In this document: positions 1 to 9,483 of the stretch, in pieces
How the letters are laid out: the number at the start of each line of letters is the position of its first letter
Position numbering within the stretch: position 1 is the stretch's first letter
Assembly: GCF_020400825.1 (NCBI RefSeq)
Contig: NZ_JAINVH010000002.1
Span: forward strand, 358,721-422,720
DNA: 64,000 nt
Reading direction: 5' to 3'
From: Streptomyces sp. HPF1205
Lineage (GTDB): Bacteria; Actinomycetota; Actinomycetes; Streptomycetales; Streptomycetaceae
Program-made: the position numbers and the translations under genes
Notes under the pieces: generated by a model
Database searches by the model: none
The model's input: the letters and a program-made list of their open reading frames with translations, nothing else
What the model was told of the DNA's origin: nothing

Positions 1-2086
1 CGTCGGGCGTGAGGTCGGCCAGCACCAGCGACTTGTCGACCAGGGAGGCCAGCAGGGCAGCAGCGTCCGCTGCCTCGATCCGGCCGGGGCCCGCGGCGGC
101 GGGACCGGCCGCCGCGACCACCGGCTCCCCCGGGTCGGCGCAGATCGACTCGACGGCCTCCAGGGTGCAGCCGCCGCGGAAGACGGCCAGGCGGCGCAAG
201 AGGACGCGCTCGGCGGGGTGCAGGAGGTCCCAGGACCAGTCGACGACGGCGCGGAGGGTCTGCTGGCGGGGAAGCAGGGTGCGGCTGCCGCCGGTCAGCA
301 GGCGGAAGCGGTCGTCGAGGCGGTCGGCGAGCTGACGCGGTGACAGGCTGCGCAGGCGCGCGGCGGCCAGCTCGATGGCCAGGGGCAGGCCGTCGAGACG
401 CCGGCAGAGCTCGGCGCAGGCCACCGGGTCGTCGTCCACCCGGAAGCCGGGCCGGGCGGCCGCCCCCCGGTCGGCGAGCAGCCGCAGCGCGGTCGGGTCC
501 GGCAGCGGGTCCAGCGGGCGTACCAACTCGCCGGGCACGCCGAGGGGTTCGCGGCTGGTGGCCAGCACGGACACTCCGGGGCAGGCGGCCAGCAACCGCT
601 CGGTGAGGGTGGCCGCCGCGTCGATCACGTGCTCGCAGTTGTCCAGCACCAGCAGCAGGCTGCGGCCGGCGCAGTAGTCGGCGAGCTGACTGGTGGGGTC
701 CTTCGGTTTGATCTCGGCGGCGATGGCCGCCTCCGCCGCGCCGCCGGCGTGCAGCAGCGTCTCGCGCAGGCCCAGCGAGCTGATCACGGCCTCCGGCAGG
801 GTCCGGGGATCGCTCACCGGGGCCAGCTCCGCGTACCACACGCCGTCCGGCCAGCGGTCCGCCACCTGGTCGCCGGTCTCCTGCGACAGCCGGGTCTTCC
901 CGGTGCCGCCGGGCCCGGTGATCGTGACCAGCCGGGCATGCTCCAGGTCCTCCCGCACGGCGGCCAGCTCGCCTTCCCGGCCGACGAAGCTGGTCAGCCG
1001 TGCCCTCGCGTTGCCCACCGGGCGGGGTCCCGCGCCCGGCCGGCGCTGCCCGTCCGGCCGCCCGCTCGGCCCCGAACCGTCTGTCCGCGGGCCCACGGCC
1101 GCCCGGCCGCCCGCCACCGCCCGGCCCGTCCCGTCCGCCGTCCCCTCCGCCCAGGAACTGCCCGCCCAGGAGCTGCCCGCCCAAGCGCCGCCCGCCCCTT
1201 CGGCCCAGGCGCCGTCCGACCCGCGTGGCCCGTCCGCCCGCGGCCCGGGGGACGGCGGGGCCCCGGTCGTACCGCCCGCGCTCGCGATGGAGTCCCCTCC
1301 CGCCAGCCCGGCGGCGGCCCGCCCGGCCGCGGCCCACGGTGAACCGCCCGGCGCGCCGGCCGCGTCCCGCGGGTTGAGCAGTTCCGCGTGCAGGGCGCGC
1401 AGTTCGGCCGAGGGATCGGTGCCGAGCCGGTCGGCCAGCTCGACCCGCACCGCCTCGTACGCCGCCAGGGCGTCCGCGGTACGTCCCACCGCGCGCAGGG
1501 CGCGGATGTGGAGGGCGCGCAACGGCTCGTCCAGCGGGTGGGCGGCGACGAGTTCGGCCAGGTCGGGCAGCACACGGTCGGCGCGGCCCAGAGCCAGCTC
1601 GGCGGTGATCCGGTGCCGCGCGGTGTCCAGCCGGAGCGACTCGGTGCGCACGGCGGCGGTCGCGCGGTCCGGCAGGTCGGCGAGCGCGGGGCCGCGCCAC
1701 AGTGCCAGCGCGTCGCCGAGCAGGCCGACGGCCTTGACCGGGTCGCCGTCGGCCAGTGCCCGCGCCCCTTCCTCGGCGAGCCGCCCGAAGCGGTGGAGGT
1801 CGACGTCCTCCGGCGCGGCCTCCAGGCGGTAGCCGCCGTCGACCGAGCCGACCGCCTCGTGCCCGATCGCCTTGCGCAGCCGTCCGACCAGCGCCTGCAG
1901 CGCGCCGGTGGCGCCCGCGGGCGCCTCGCCGTCCCACACCTCGTCGATGAGCGCATCCGCGCCGATCACCCGGCCGGGCCGCAGCGCCAGCGCCGTGAGG
2001 AGCGCGCGCAGCCGCCCGCCCGCGAGCGCGACGGGCGTCCCGTCGTCCCGCAGGACCTGAGTCGTACCGAGGATCATGTATCGCAC
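1..2086 (-). CDS. AfsR/SARP-family transcriptional regulator, 3' end outside window
   Basis: Large SARP-type activator. Visible in order: a winged-helix DNA-binding domain (about residues 1-95), a TPR-like bacterial transcriptional activation domain (about 98-245), an Ala/Gly/Ser/Trp-rich linker (about 250-345), and an NB-ARC-like ATPase with P-loop GPGGTGKTRLSQ near residue 390 and a Walker B-like LLVLDNCEH. The GTG at 2086 gives MRYMILGTTQVLRDDG, the usual start of this family; ATG at 2077 is the alternative. The C-terminal sensor part lies beyond base 1. Such proteins bind direct repeats in promoters and activate secondary metabolism or differentiation genes. The target is unknown here, and no biosynthetic cluster is visible beside it. 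Confidence 0.9.
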   Translation of the reverse strand, partial: MRYMILGTTQVLRDDGTPVALAGGRLRALLTALALRPGRVIGADALIDEVWDGEAPAGATGALQALVGRLRKAIGHEAVGSVDGGYRLEAAPEDVDLHRFGRLAEEGARALADGDPVKAVGLLGDALALWRGPALADLPDRATAAVRTESLRLDTARHRITAELALGRADRVLPDLAELVAAHPLDEPLRALHIRALRAVGRTADALAAYEAVRVELADRLGTDPSAELRALHAELLNPRDAAGAPGGSPWAAAGRAAAGLAGGDSIASAGGTTGAPPSPGPRADGPRGSDGAWAEGAGGAWAGSSWAGSSWAEGTADGTGRAVAGGRAAVGPRTDGSGPSGRPDGQRRPGAGPRPVGNARARLTSFVGREGELAAVREDLEHARLVTITGPGGTGKTRLSQETGDQVADRWPDGVWYAELAPVSDPRTLPEAVISSLGLRETLLHAGGAAEAAIAAEIKPKDPTSQLADYCAGRSLLLVLDNCEHVIDAAATLTERLLAACPGVSVLATSREPLGVPGELVRPLDPLPDPTALRLLADRGAAARPGFRVDDDPVACAELCRRLDGLPLAIELAAARLRSLSPRQLADRLDDRFRLLTGGSRTLLPRQQTLRAVVDWSWDLLHPAERVLLRRLAVFRGGCTLEAVESICADPGEPVVAAAGPAAAGPGRIEAADAAALLASLVDKSLVLADLTPD

Positions 2087-2089
2087 AGC

Positions 2090-2107
2090 CCCATTGTTAC
2101 GGAGTCG
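2090..2107 (+). promoter_or_regulatory. TTGTTACGGAGTCG motif upstream of the SARP gene
   Basis: The 14-mer TTGTTACGGAGTCG at 2094-2107, preceded by CCCA, is repeated at 14381-14394 upstream of the EPS priming transferase, where one extra T follows CCCAT. Here it sits 8 bases upstream of the SARP GTG start, in opposite orientation to that gene. Its function is unknown. Such an AT-containing word is unlikely to recur by chance in DNA this GC-rich, so a shared regulatory site is possible. Confidence 0.3.
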
Positions 2108-2450
2108 GCCGTCCGCCCGCCCCGAGTTGTCCACAGGCCCGGCGACCGGGCCGAAGGCGCCCGGGCGCGCGGCGGTCCGCCCCGCGCGGCCGGCCGGCGG
2201 CCGGTCCCGGCCCGGTCGCCGGCCGCGCGGAACCCCGCCCCGGCGCCGAGCGTTTTCCGGGCACGGCCTGTGCCGTCACCGCCGCGGATGACATGATCGG
2301 GCCCGGCCCGGTCCTGTCCGGCGCACCGAACCGCCCGTCCCGACCCCGCCCCGTTCCCGTCTCCGTTCCGCCCCCGTCCTGACCCCGACCCGCCCCGACC
2401 CCCACACCCCTTTCCCCCTCCCTCGTCGCAGCCTCCGGAGAGCCCGTCCC
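2108..2450. other. Intergenic region between SARP and M50 genes
   Basis: Divergent intergenic region. It is rich in C runs (CCCGTCC/CCGTTCC style) toward the M50 gene and carries a weak GGAG ribosome-binding site about 12 bases before the M50 ATG. No clear hairpin, operator or further gene is seen. Confidence 0.5.
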
Positions 2451-3242
2451 ATGAGCGTCACCCCGATCCGCCGGACCCAGCGCGGCGACGACAGCAGGAT
2501 CAGCCCGATCTTCCTCGCCATCGCCGCGGTCATGATCGTGTCCGGCTGGGCCGTGTGGCGCGAGTTCGCCTCGAACAAGGGCTTCGCGGTCTTCCTGTTC
2601 GTCGTCTCCGGCTGGGTCGTCTCGCTGTGCCTGCACGAGTACGCGCACGCCCGCACCGCCCTGCACAGCGGCGACATCTCCATCGGCGGCAAGGGCTACC
2701 TGACGCTGAACCCGATGAAGTACACGCACGCTCTGCTGTCCATCGTGCTGCCGGTGATCTTCGTCATCATGGGCGGCATCGGGCTGCCCGGCGGCGCGGT
2801 GTTCGTCGAGCGCGGCCGTATCCGCGGGCGCTGGCGGCACAGCCTGATCTCGGCGGCCGGCCCGCTGGTCAACCTGGTCTTCGCCGTCGTGCTGATGCTG
2901 CCCTTCGCCCTGCACAAGGCCGACACCTGGCCGACGGACTTCATGGCGGCGCTGGCGTTCCTGGCCTCGCTGCAGGTCACCGCGGCGGCCATCAACCTGC
3001 TGCCGGTCCCGGGTCTGGACGGCTACGGGATCTGGGAGCCCTGGCTGTCGTACAACGTGCGCCGCCAGATGGAGCCCTTCGCCCAGTTCGGGCTGCTCGC
3101 CGTCTTCGGTGTGCTGTGGATCCCGTCGGTCAACGTGAAGTTCTGGGACGCCATGGACACGGTCATGGGCTGGTTCAACGTGCCCACCATGTACGTCGAC
3201 TACGGCTACACCCTGTTCCGCTTCTGGAAGAACCAGGGCTGA
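2451..3242 (+). CDS. M50-family site-2-type membrane metalloprotease
   Basis: A 263-residue polytopic membrane protein. The zinc motif HEYAH is at residues 62-66 inside a hydrophobic helix. The second ligand motif NLLPVPGLDG lies around residues 182-191, the arrangement of intramembrane site-2 proteases (SpoIVFB/rhomboid-like M50B group). At least five hydrophobic segments are visible. Members cleave substrates inside the membrane, but the substrate cannot be told from sequence. It is a single gene, with a small membrane protein convergent to it downstream. Confidence 0.85.
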   Translation: MSVTPIRRTQRGDDSRISPIFLAIAAVMIVSGWAVWREFASNKGFAVFLFVVSGWVVSLCLHEYAHARTALHSGDISIGGKGYLTLNPMKYTHALLSIVLPVIFVIMGGIGLPGGAVFVERGRIRGRWRHSLISAAGPLVNLVFAVVLMLPFALHKADTWPTDFMAALAFLASLQVTAAAINLLPVPGLDGYGIWEPWLSYNVRRQMEPFAQFGLLAVFGVLWIPSVNVKFWDAMDTVMGWFNVPTMYVDYGYTLFRFWKNQG

Positions 3243-3291
3243 GCGCTCCGGGCGTACGTCCCGCGGGCGCTCCCGGCCCGGCCGTACGTGC

Positions 3292-3477
3292 TCAGCGGGC
3301 GGTGCGCGCCGCCTCCTGCGCCTTGTCGCGGCGCCGGTAGAACCACCACATGTTGCTGGTGACGCCCGCGAGCAGCACCCACACGATGCCCAGCCAGCTC
3401 CCGTGCACGAAGGAGACCACCGCCGCGGCGACGGCCAGCAGGCACAGGACCAGGGCGTAGGTGGCGAGGCGGGGCAT
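3292..3477 (-). CDS. Small two-helix membrane protein, function unknown
   Basis: 61 residues: hydrophobic segments at about 4-25 and 27-45, then a short basic tail ending RRRDKAQEAARTAR. GGAG precedes the ATG at a normal distance. No recognisable catalytic motif. The coding pattern (strong GC3) and the ribosome-binding site support a real gene. The product is probably a small inner-membrane protein. Confidence 0.6.
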   Translation of the reverse strand: MPRLATYALVLCLLAVAAAVVSFVHGSWLGIVWVLLAGVTSNMWWFYRRRDKAQEAARTAR

Positions 3478-3667
3478 GGCGGGAGGGCTCCTGTCGGCGG
3501 GCGTCGGACGCAGGACGTACGACGTCGCGAGGGGTCGCGGAGGTGGGACGCAGGACGTCCCCTCTCCGGTTCCGCGACGCCGTCGCCGTACGACGGTCTT
3601 CCCCTATTGTCACCCACCGCCCGCGTACCCCGGCACGTGCCCGCGCCGTAGGACGCGGGCCGGCCGA

Positions 3668-4372
3668 TCAGACGTCCGTGAGGCGCAGGCCGGCGTGCGC
3701 CTTGTAGCGGCGGTTGACCGAGATCAGGTTGGCGACCAGCGACTCCACCTGGTGGGCGCCCCGCAGCCGGCCGGCGAAGACGCCGCGCATGCCGGGGATG
3801 CGGTTGGCGAGCGCCTGGACCAGGTCGGTGTCCGCGCGGGAGTCGCCGAGCACCATCACGTCGGTGTCGATCCGCTCGACCCGCGGGTCCTGCAGCAGCA
3901 CGGCCGACAGGTGGTGGAAGGCGGCGGTGACCCGGGAGTCCGGCAGCAGTGCGGCGGCCTGCTGGGCGGCGCTGCCCTCGTCGGGCCTGATCGCGTACGC
4001 GCCCTGTTTGTCGAAGCCCAGGGGGTTGACGCAGTCGACCACCAGCTTGCCGGCGAGTTCGTCGCGCAGCGCTTCGAGGGTCTTGCCGTGCCCCTCCCAG
4101 GGCACGGCCACGATCACGATGTCGCTGCGCCGCGCGCACTCGGCGTTGTCGGCGCCCTCGACGCCCTCGCCCAGCTCGGCGGCGGCTGCCGCGGCGCGCT
4201 CGCCGCTGCGCGACCCGATGACCACCTTCTGCCCGGCCCGGCCGAGCCGGTACGCCAGCCCGCGGCCCTGGTCGCCGGTCCCGCCCAGCACCCCGACCAC
4301 CAGCCCGGACACGTCCGGCAGGTCCCAGGGGTCCTTCGCGGGGGCCTTCTTGCCTTCCTCAGGGTTCGTCAT
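3668..4372 (-). CDS. npdG: NADPH-dependent F420 reductase
   Basis: 234 residues. An N-terminal Rossmann fold with GGTGDQG (about residue 30) is followed by VVIGSRSGERA, typical for the NADP phosphate. The middle IVIVAVPWEGHGKTLE and the VDCVNPLGFD segment are family features of F420H2:NADP+ oxidoreductase. The enzyme passes hydride between NADPH and cofactor F420 in the cytoplasm, feeding F420-dependent reductases. The ATG at 4372 gives the short charged leader MTNPEEGKK usual for actinobacterial members. Its divergent neighbour is an MFS exporter. Confidence 0.9.
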   Translation of the reverse strand: MTNPEEGKKAPAKDPWDLPDVSGLVVGVLGGTGDQGRGLAYRLGRAGQKVVIGSRSGERAAAAAAELGEGVEGADNAECARRSDIVIVAVPWEGHGKTLEALRDELAGKLVVDCVNPLGFDKQGAYAIRPDEGSAAQQAAALLPDSRVTAAFHHLSAVLLQDPRVERIDTDVMVLGDSRADTDLVQALANRIPGMRGVFAGRLRGAHQVESLVANLISVNRRYKAHAGLRLTDV

Positions 4373-4490
4373 ACCCGCGATCCTGCCAGCTCCGGTCGCC
4401 GCGATACGGAACCGGGACGGTGTTCTGACACGGCGCGAGCGGCGAAATTGCGTTGCCGCCGCGGGAAGGGGCCGGGGACAATCCGGCCTC

Positions 4491-5858
4491 GTGACCGACC
4501 CGCAGGAACCCGCGCCACCTGGGAAGACCTCCGCACCCGAGGAGCCCGTGTCGGGGCGGGCGGCGTCGCGCTCCCGCCGGGCCCGCGCCCTTCTGCCCGA
4601 CCTGACGCCTTGGCGGCATTCGCGGGACTTCCGCCTGATGTGGCTGGCCGGCGTCGTCACGAACTTCGGCAGCTTCCTGACCTTCGTCGCGCTCCCGGTG
4701 CAGCTGAAGGACCTGACCGGCTCGGCCGCGGCGGTGGGCGCGGTCGGCGCGGTGGAGCTCGTGCCGCTCGTCGTGTTCGGCCTGTACGGCGGCGCCCTGG
4801 CGGACGCGGTCGACCGCAAGCTGCTGATCACCGCGACGGAGGCCGCCCAGGGGCTGCTGGCGGCCGTACTGCTGGCCGACACGCTGCTGCCGCACCCGAT
4901 GGTGTGGCCGCTGTACGTGGTGGCCGCCCTGTCCAGCGCCCTCACCGGACTGCAGCGGCCCGCGCTGGACGCGATCGTGCAGCGGATCGTGCCCAGGGAC
5001 CAGCTAGCGGCGGCCGCGGCGCTGAACGGTCTGCGCTGGCAGGTCGGCGCGATCGCGGGCCCCTCCGTCGCCGGCCTGGTGATCGCGTGGGCCGGCACGG
5101 GCTGGGCCTACGGCCTGGACACGGCCACCTTCGCCTTCTCGGTCGCCTGCGGCCTGATGCTGCGCCCCTCCCCCGCCTCGCACGACGCGCCCCGGCCGAG
5201 CCTGCGCAGCATCGCGGAGGGCGCCAGGTACGCCTGGAGCCGCAAGGAGTTGCTGGGCACGTACGCGATCGACCTGGCGGCGATGTTCTTCGCGTATCCG
5301 GCGGCGGTGTTCCCGTTCCTCGCCGACGAGATCGGGGCGCCGTGGTCCCTCGGCTTCATGTACGCCGCCGGGTCCGTCGGCTCCTTGGTGGTCGGCGTGA
5401 CCAGCGGCTGGACGTCGCGTGTGCGCCGGCACGGCCGGATGGTCGTCCTCGCCGCCGCGGGCTGGGGGATCGCGATGGCCCTGGCGGGCTGGGCCGGCTC
5501 GGTGTGGTCGGTGCTGCTGTTCCTCGGGGTCGCCGGAGGCTGCGACATGGTCAGCGGGATAGGCCGCGCCACGATGTGGAACCAGATCGTCCCCGAGGGT
5601 CTGCGCGGCCGTCTGGCGGGTATCGAGCTGCTCTCGTACTCCCTGGGCCCGCAGCTCGGGCAGGTGCGCAGCGGCGGGGTCGCCGCGGTCACCGACGCGC
5701 GGGTGTCGGTCTGGTCCGGGGGGCTCGCCTGCACCGCCGCCGTGGGCCTCCTGGCCGCGGGCCTGCCTGCCCTGCTCGCCTACACGGCGGCGGATCCGGC
5801 GGGGCCTTCCGCGCGGCCGGGCGCGCCGGACCCGGCGGAGCGGGCCGGGACCGGCTGA
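4491..5858 (+). CDS. MFS transporter (EntS/MFS_3-type exporter)
   Basis: 455 residues with about 12 transmembrane helices after a 45-residue hydrophilic leader. The loop [14 protein letters not shown] between TM2 and TM3 is the MFS signature, and [19 protein letters not shown] matches the enterobactin-exporter-like (EntS) subfamily that moves siderophores or drugs out of the cell. The GTG at 4491 is preceded by GACAAT eight bases upstream, the geometry of a -10 box on a leaderless mRNA, and no ribosome-binding site is visible. Substrate unknown. The tail is Pro/Gly/Ala-rich. Confidence 0.85.
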   Translation: MTDPQEPAPPGKTSAPEEPVSGRAASRSRRARALLPDLTPWRHSRDFRLMWLAGVVTNFGSFLTFVALPVQLKDLTGSAAAVGAVGAVELVPLVVFGLYGGALADAVDRKLLITATEAAQGLLAAVLLADTLLPHPMVWPLYVVAALSSALTGLQRPALDAIVQRIVPRDQLAAAAALNGLRWQVGAIAGPSVAGLVIAWAGTGWAYGLDTATFAFSVACGLMLRPSPASHDAPRPSLRSIAEGARYAWSRKELLGTYAIDLAAMFFAYPAAVFPFLADEIGAPWSLGFMYAAGSVGSLVVGVTSGWTSRVRRHGRMVVLAAAGWGIAMALAGWAGSVWSVLLFLGVAGGCDMVSGIGRATMWNQIVPEGLRGRLAGIELLSYSLGPQLGQVRSGGVAAVTDARVSVWSGGLACTAAVGLLAAGLPALLAYTAADPAGPSARPGAPDPAERAGTG

Positions 5859-5904
5859 GCAGGCGCGGGTCCCCGGGCCGGAAGTCCGCCGCGCCCGCGG
5901 CGCG

Positions 5905-6117
5905 TCAACCTCTGTCGTTCCACCTGGGGTCGTTGTCCCACTCCCTGTTCCGCTCCTGCGCGGACTCCATCGCGTGCTCGGCCTCGGCCTTGGTGGCGTA
6001 CGGGCCGAAGCGGTCCTTGGCCGGGCACTCCGGGCCCTCCTCGGCCTTCTTGTGCTTCAGGCAGTAGAACCACTCGCCGGGCTTGCCGGCCGGTTTCCGC
6101 TCCTTGAAGAGCGCCAT
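5905..6117 (-). CDS. Small conserved hypothetical protein (70 aa)
   Basis: 70 residues, [19 protein letters not shown] then two Cys (C19, C31) and a charged C-terminus rich in Glu, Asp, Arg and Trp. GGAGGACGAG lies directly upstream of the ATG, a near-perfect ribosome-binding site, so the gene is very likely translated. The spacing [15 protein letters not shown] suggests a small metal or structural Cys pair, but no family function is known to me. It is divergent from methionine aminopeptidase. Confidence 0.75.
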   Translation of the reverse strand: MALFKERKPAGKPGEWFYCLKHKKAEEGPECPAKDRFGPYATKAEAEHAMESAQERNREWDNDPRWNDRG

Positions 6118-6189
6118 CTCGTCCTCCGTGGTCAGGCGGCGTGTCCCTGCCGCCAGCCTGCCCCATGCGCCGCCGATACACTCGTCGGC

Positions 6190-7047
6190 ATGTCTGGTCG
6201 CCCGCCGCTCGTCCCCGGCACGCTCTCCCCCACCCGCCGGGTCCCGGCCTCGATCCCCCGCCCGGAGTACGTCGGGAAGCCGGGGCCGTCCCCGTACACC
6301 GGCCCCGAGGTGCAGGACGAGGAGACGGTCGAGAGGATGCGGGTCGCCTCCCGGATCGCCGCGCAGGCGATGGAGGCGGCGGCCAAGGCGATCGCTCCCG
6401 GGGTGACCACGGACGAGCTGGACCGGATCGCCCACGAGTACCTGACCGACCAGGGTGCCTATCCCTCCGACCTGGGCTACCGCGGCTTCCCCAAGTCGAT
6501 CTGCACGTCGGTCAACGAGGTGATCTGCCACGGCATCCCCGACTCGACCGTGCTGCGTGACGGCGACATCGTCAACCTGGACGTCACGGCGTACATCCAC
6601 GGGGTGCACGGCGACACGAACGCCACGTATCCCGTCGGCGAGGTGGACGAGGAGTCGCGGCTGCTGATCGAGCGCACGAGGGAGTCGCTGGACCGGGCGA
6701 TCAGGGCGGTGCGGCCGGGCCGGCAGCTCAACGTGATCGGCCGGGTCATCGAGTCGTACGCGAAGCGGTTCGGCTACGGCGTGGTGCGGGACTTCACCGG
6801 GCACGGCATCAACACGTCGTTCCACTCCGGGCTGATCGTGCCGCACTACGACGACCCGCGGGCGACCACCGTGATGCGGCCGGGGATGACGTTCACGATC
6901 GAACCGATGCTGACGCTGGGCACGCACGAGTACGACATGTGGGACGACGGCTGGACGGTGGTCACCAAGGACCGCCGGCGCACGGCCCAGTTCGAGCACA
7001 CCTTGGTGGTCACGGCGCAGGGCGCCGAGGTGCTGACCCTTCCCTGA
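6190..7047 (+). CDS. map: Type I methionine aminopeptidase
   Basis: 285 residues. All metal ligands of the pita-bread fold are present: Asp in NLDVTAY, Asp in [10 protein letters not shown], His in FTGHGI, Glu in FTIEPM and Glu in QFEHTL. The enzyme removes the initiator Met from nascent proteins. A 40-residue N-terminal extension with PxRxVPxxIPRPEYV resembles the SH3-binding-like linker of actinobacterial MAP paralogues. The start is likely leaderless: TACACT (6177-6182) lies 7 bases before the ATG and no Shine-Dalgarno sequence is visible. Confidence 0.95.
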   Translation: MSGRPPLVPGTLSPTRRVPASIPRPEYVGKPGPSPYTGPEVQDEETVERMRVASRIAAQAMEAAAKAIAPGVTTDELDRIAHEYLTDQGAYPSDLGYRGFPKSICTSVNEVICHGIPDSTVLRDGDIVNLDVTAYIHGVHGDTNATYPVGEVDEESRLLIERTRESLDRAIRAVRPGRQLNVIGRVIESYAKRFGYGVVRDFTGHGINTSFHSGLIVPHYDDPRATTVMRPGMTFTIEPMLTLGTHEYDMWDDGWTVVTKDRRRTAQFEHTLVVTAQGAEVLTLP

Positions 7048-7186
7048 CGGGCGGCGTCCCTTCGCCTGCGGGTACCGGCCCTTCGCTGACCGGCGGTCCT
7101 GGCGACCGGTAGGGTTGGCGCGTTCCGGCGCCCCACCGCACGCCCGGGACGGCGTGCACCGCAGGTACGAAGGAGCCCAACGCGCC

Positions 7187-8149
7187 ATGATCCGACGCAG
7201 GTTGTGCCTCGGGGCAGCCGCCGTCGCGCTGAGCCTGCCGCTGGCGGGGTGTGTGACGGTGCACGGCGAGCGCGCGTACATCCCGTCCGTACGGCCCGGT
7301 GAGGCCGCCAAGGTGCTGGCCGGCTTCACGGCGGGCAACAACGCGGCGGTCAGGGCGTACGACGCCGGTCGGATCACGAAGGGCGAGGCGGGCCCGCTCG
7401 GCGCCATCGACGAGGCGGGGGTGCGGGCCAAGCACGCCGCCAGTCCGCAGGGCAACCCCTCGTACTCCCCGCTGCGGCTGTCCGGGGCGAAGTACTGGAT
7501 ACCGCGGCAGCGCGGCTGGCCGAAGTTCTTCGTGGCCGACACCGCGAACAACCGCGGCCCGGACCGCTGGCTGCTGGTGTTCCGCCGGCAGTCGGCCGGC
7601 GCGCCGTGGAAGGCGGACTTCCTGGCGGTGTACGCGGCGGGGCAGGGGCCCTCGTTCGCCACGGACAAGGACGGTTACGCGCAGGCGCTGCCGCTGGCCG
7701 GGACGGACCTGCTGATCCAGCCGGGGCAGATGAGCGCGGCCTACACCTCGTACCTGCAGCACGGCACGGGCACCTCGTTCGCGCCGGGCGCGCTGACCAC
7801 GCAGCTGCGCGCCGTGCGGGCCCGCGACGCGCGCACCGCCAACTCGGTGACGCAGTACCTCGACCAGCCGGCACAGGGCGGCGACTTCGACCCGGTGGCG
7901 CTGCGGACGAAGGACGGGGGCGCGGTGGTGTTCTTCGCCACCCGCCACCAGTCGCGCTCCACCTATCGCGCGGGCTACCGGCTGACCGTCGACCCGGACA
8001 CCCGGGCCCTGATGACGGGCACCCCGCACACGTCGGTGACGCTGTCCCGGGTGGCGCAGGAGGCGGCGACGGTGCCGGGCGGCGGGGGCACCGGCCAGGT
8101 GGTGGTCCTCAGCCGGCTGGTCGGCCTGGTGGCGGCGAAGGGCGAGTAG
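7187..8149 (+). CDS. Secreted lipoprotein of unknown function
   Basis: 320 residues starting MIRRRLCLGAAAVALSL with a lipobox LAGC (Cys about 22), so exported and lipid-anchored on the outer face of the membrane. AAGGAG lies 12 bases upstream. The mature part has no catalytic motif I recognise. Aromatic segments such as GAKYWIPRQRGWPKFFV and DRWLLVFRRQ suggest a beta-rich fold. Homologues in Streptomyces are annotated only as putative lipoproteins. Confidence 0.8.
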   Translation: MIRRRLCLGAAAVALSLPLAGCVTVHGERAYIPSVRPGEAAKVLAGFTAGNNAAVRAYDAGRITKGEAGPLGAIDEAGVRAKHAASPQGNPSYSPLRLSGAKYWIPRQRGWPKFFVADTANNRGPDRWLLVFRRQSAGAPWKADFLAVYAAGQGPSFATDKDGYAQALPLAGTDLLIQPGQMSAAYTSYLQHGTGTSFAPGALTTQLRAVRARDARTANSVTQYLDQPAQGGDFDPVALRTKDGGAVVFFATRHQSRSTYRAGYRLTVDPDTRALMTGTPHTSVTLSRVAQEAATVPGGGGTGQVVVLSRLVGLVAAKGE

Positions 8150-8202
8150 CCCGGGAGCGGCCGGGGAGCGGCCCACGAGCGCGGGGCGTCCCCGGCGTTT
8201 CC

Positions 8203-8256
8203 GGTCGGCTCGGCGTCCCCGTCCGCCTCGGCGTCCCCGGTCGGCTCAGCGTCCCC
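8203..8256. repeat. 18-bp tandem repeat, three copies
   Basis: Units at 8203-8220, 8221-8238 and 8239-8256, consensus GGTCGGCTCGGCGTCCCC with 1-3 changes each. The block lies between the lipoprotein gene and the prim-pol gene and runs into the last codons of the latter (stop at 8246). A short minisatellite; no function evident. Confidence 0.8.
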
Positions 8257-9064
8257 GGCCGGCCGGCGCGGGGTCGACGTAGGGATCGGGGTCGGGGTCG
8301 GTGCCCTGGTCCGGCTCGTCGGCGGCGGTACGGGCGCAGGCGTCGGCGAGGATGTCGAGCACCGGCAGCGGGTCGGGCAGCGGCAGGTCGGGGCCGAGCG
8401 CGTCCAGCCAGGTGACGGTGTCGCCGGAGGGCAGCCGCGACGGCGGGAGCAGTACGTAGCTGCCGCGGCAGTGCCAGCGGATGCCGGGGTGCTCGTCGGC
8501 GGTCTCGGGATGGCTGTCGAGGGCGCACGGCCACCACTCGTCCTCGTCGGCGGTGGCGCGGGTGAGGGTGAAGAACAGCATCCGCTCCTCGCCGAGCGCG
8601 GCGACCGGGCCGAGGGTGGCCTCGTCGGCGGTGAGTTTCTCCAGGGCGAGCCGTCCCGCCTCGGCCGGGACGTCGAGCACGTCGTGGTTGACGCCGGTGA
8701 CGGTGACGAAGTTGGCGAGCGGCTGGGTGCGCAGCCAGTGGTCGACGCGCTGGGGGTCGGTGGTGGCCTGGGTCTGCCAGGCGGGCGACACCGGGTGCAG
8801 GCCGGGGATGGGACAGCCGACACGGTCGCACGAACAGCCGAAGCCGTCCGGGTGGGCGGCGGGCGCCAGCGGGAATCCGGCGCGCGCGGCGAGGCGGGTC
8901 AGTTCGTCGCGTGAGGGTGCCGGGCCGTCCTGGTGCGCGCCGCGGGCGGTACGGGAGCCGCGGCCGCCGCGGACCGCTCGGGCCGGTCGGGCCTGGCGGG
9001 CGGAACCTGTCCCACTGTCCGCGCCGCGTCGCAGCCACCCGGACAATCTGCTCCTGCCTGCCAT
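8246..9064 (-). CDS. Prim-pol-like (bifunctional primase/polymerase N-terminal family) protein
   Basis: 272 residues. The segment CSCDRVGCPIPGLHP followed by a WQTQATTDPQRVDHW block and a later WHCRGSYVLLPPS matches the Streptomyces proteins annotated as bifunctional DNA primase/polymerase N-terminal domain proteins. Full prim-pol catalytic Asp/His motifs are not obvious, so polymerase activity is doubtful. Upstream AGGAGCT supports the ATG at 9064. The C-terminus is Asp/Pro-rich. Divergent from the dimethylargininase gene. Confidence 0.6.
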   Translation of the reverse strand: MAGRSRLSGWLRRGADSGTGSARQARPARAVRGGRGSRTARGAHQDGPAPSRDELTRLAARAGFPLAPAAHPDGFGCSCDRVGCPIPGLHPVSPAWQTQATTDPQRVDHWLRTQPLANFVTVTGVNHDVLDVPAEAGRLALEKLTADEATLGPVAALGEERMLFFTLTRATADEDEWWPCALDSHPETADEHPGIRWHCRGSYVLLPPSRLPSGDTVTWLDALGPDLPLPDPLPVLDILADACARTAADEPDQGTDPDPDPYVDPAPAGRGR

Positions 9065-9483
9065 CGAGCTCCTTCCCTCGCCCCCGGCCCCGTCGCGGTA
9101 CACGGTACGCGGACGGTGGGGACCATCGTGCCTCTTGGCCGTAATGAACACCCACCCGGGGTGGAACGCTTCCCGGCCGCGCCGGACCGGCGACGGGCCC
9201 ACGCCGGACCGGCACCGCGCCCGCACCGGACCGGCATCGCGCCCGCACCGGACCGGCATCGCGCCCGCACCGAGGGGAACCGCCCGGCGCGGATATTTTG
9301 CGGTCCCGGCGCCCGCCGGGTGGACGATCAGGCCCCACAATGCACTCGTACGCCCAGGCGTCCTCCCGGCGGGCCGACCGTCCGAGGGAGGGCGCCTGTG
9401 TGTCCCCGCACTCCCCGGAACGCCGACCGGCGCTCCGGGGCCGTACCAGGACCGCACCTCAACCACCCTCCGAGGAGCTCCCG
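9065..9483. other. Divergent intergenic region with minisatellite
   Basis: 419 bases between two divergent genes. It contains the 22-bp tandem repeats at 9206-9271 and a small AT-rich patch (GGATATTTTGC, about 9285-9301) that could be part of the promoter for the rightward gene. No gene is evident. Confidence 0.5.
9206..9271. repeat. 22-bp tandem repeat, three copies
   Basis: Units at 9206-9227, 9228-9249 and 9250-9271. Units 2 and 3 are identical, and unit 1 differs by a single C for T. The unit begins GGACCGGCATCGCG and ends CCGCACC. Near-identity of the copies implies recent expansion or selection. Confidence 0.9.

Noticed and set aside
2097..4139. Very long open frame on the minus strand across the M50 and F420 reductase genes
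   Set aside because: A GC-bias shadow: low-complexity Arg/Pro/Gly translation, while the M50 (plus) and reductase (minus, another frame) proteins show real motifs.
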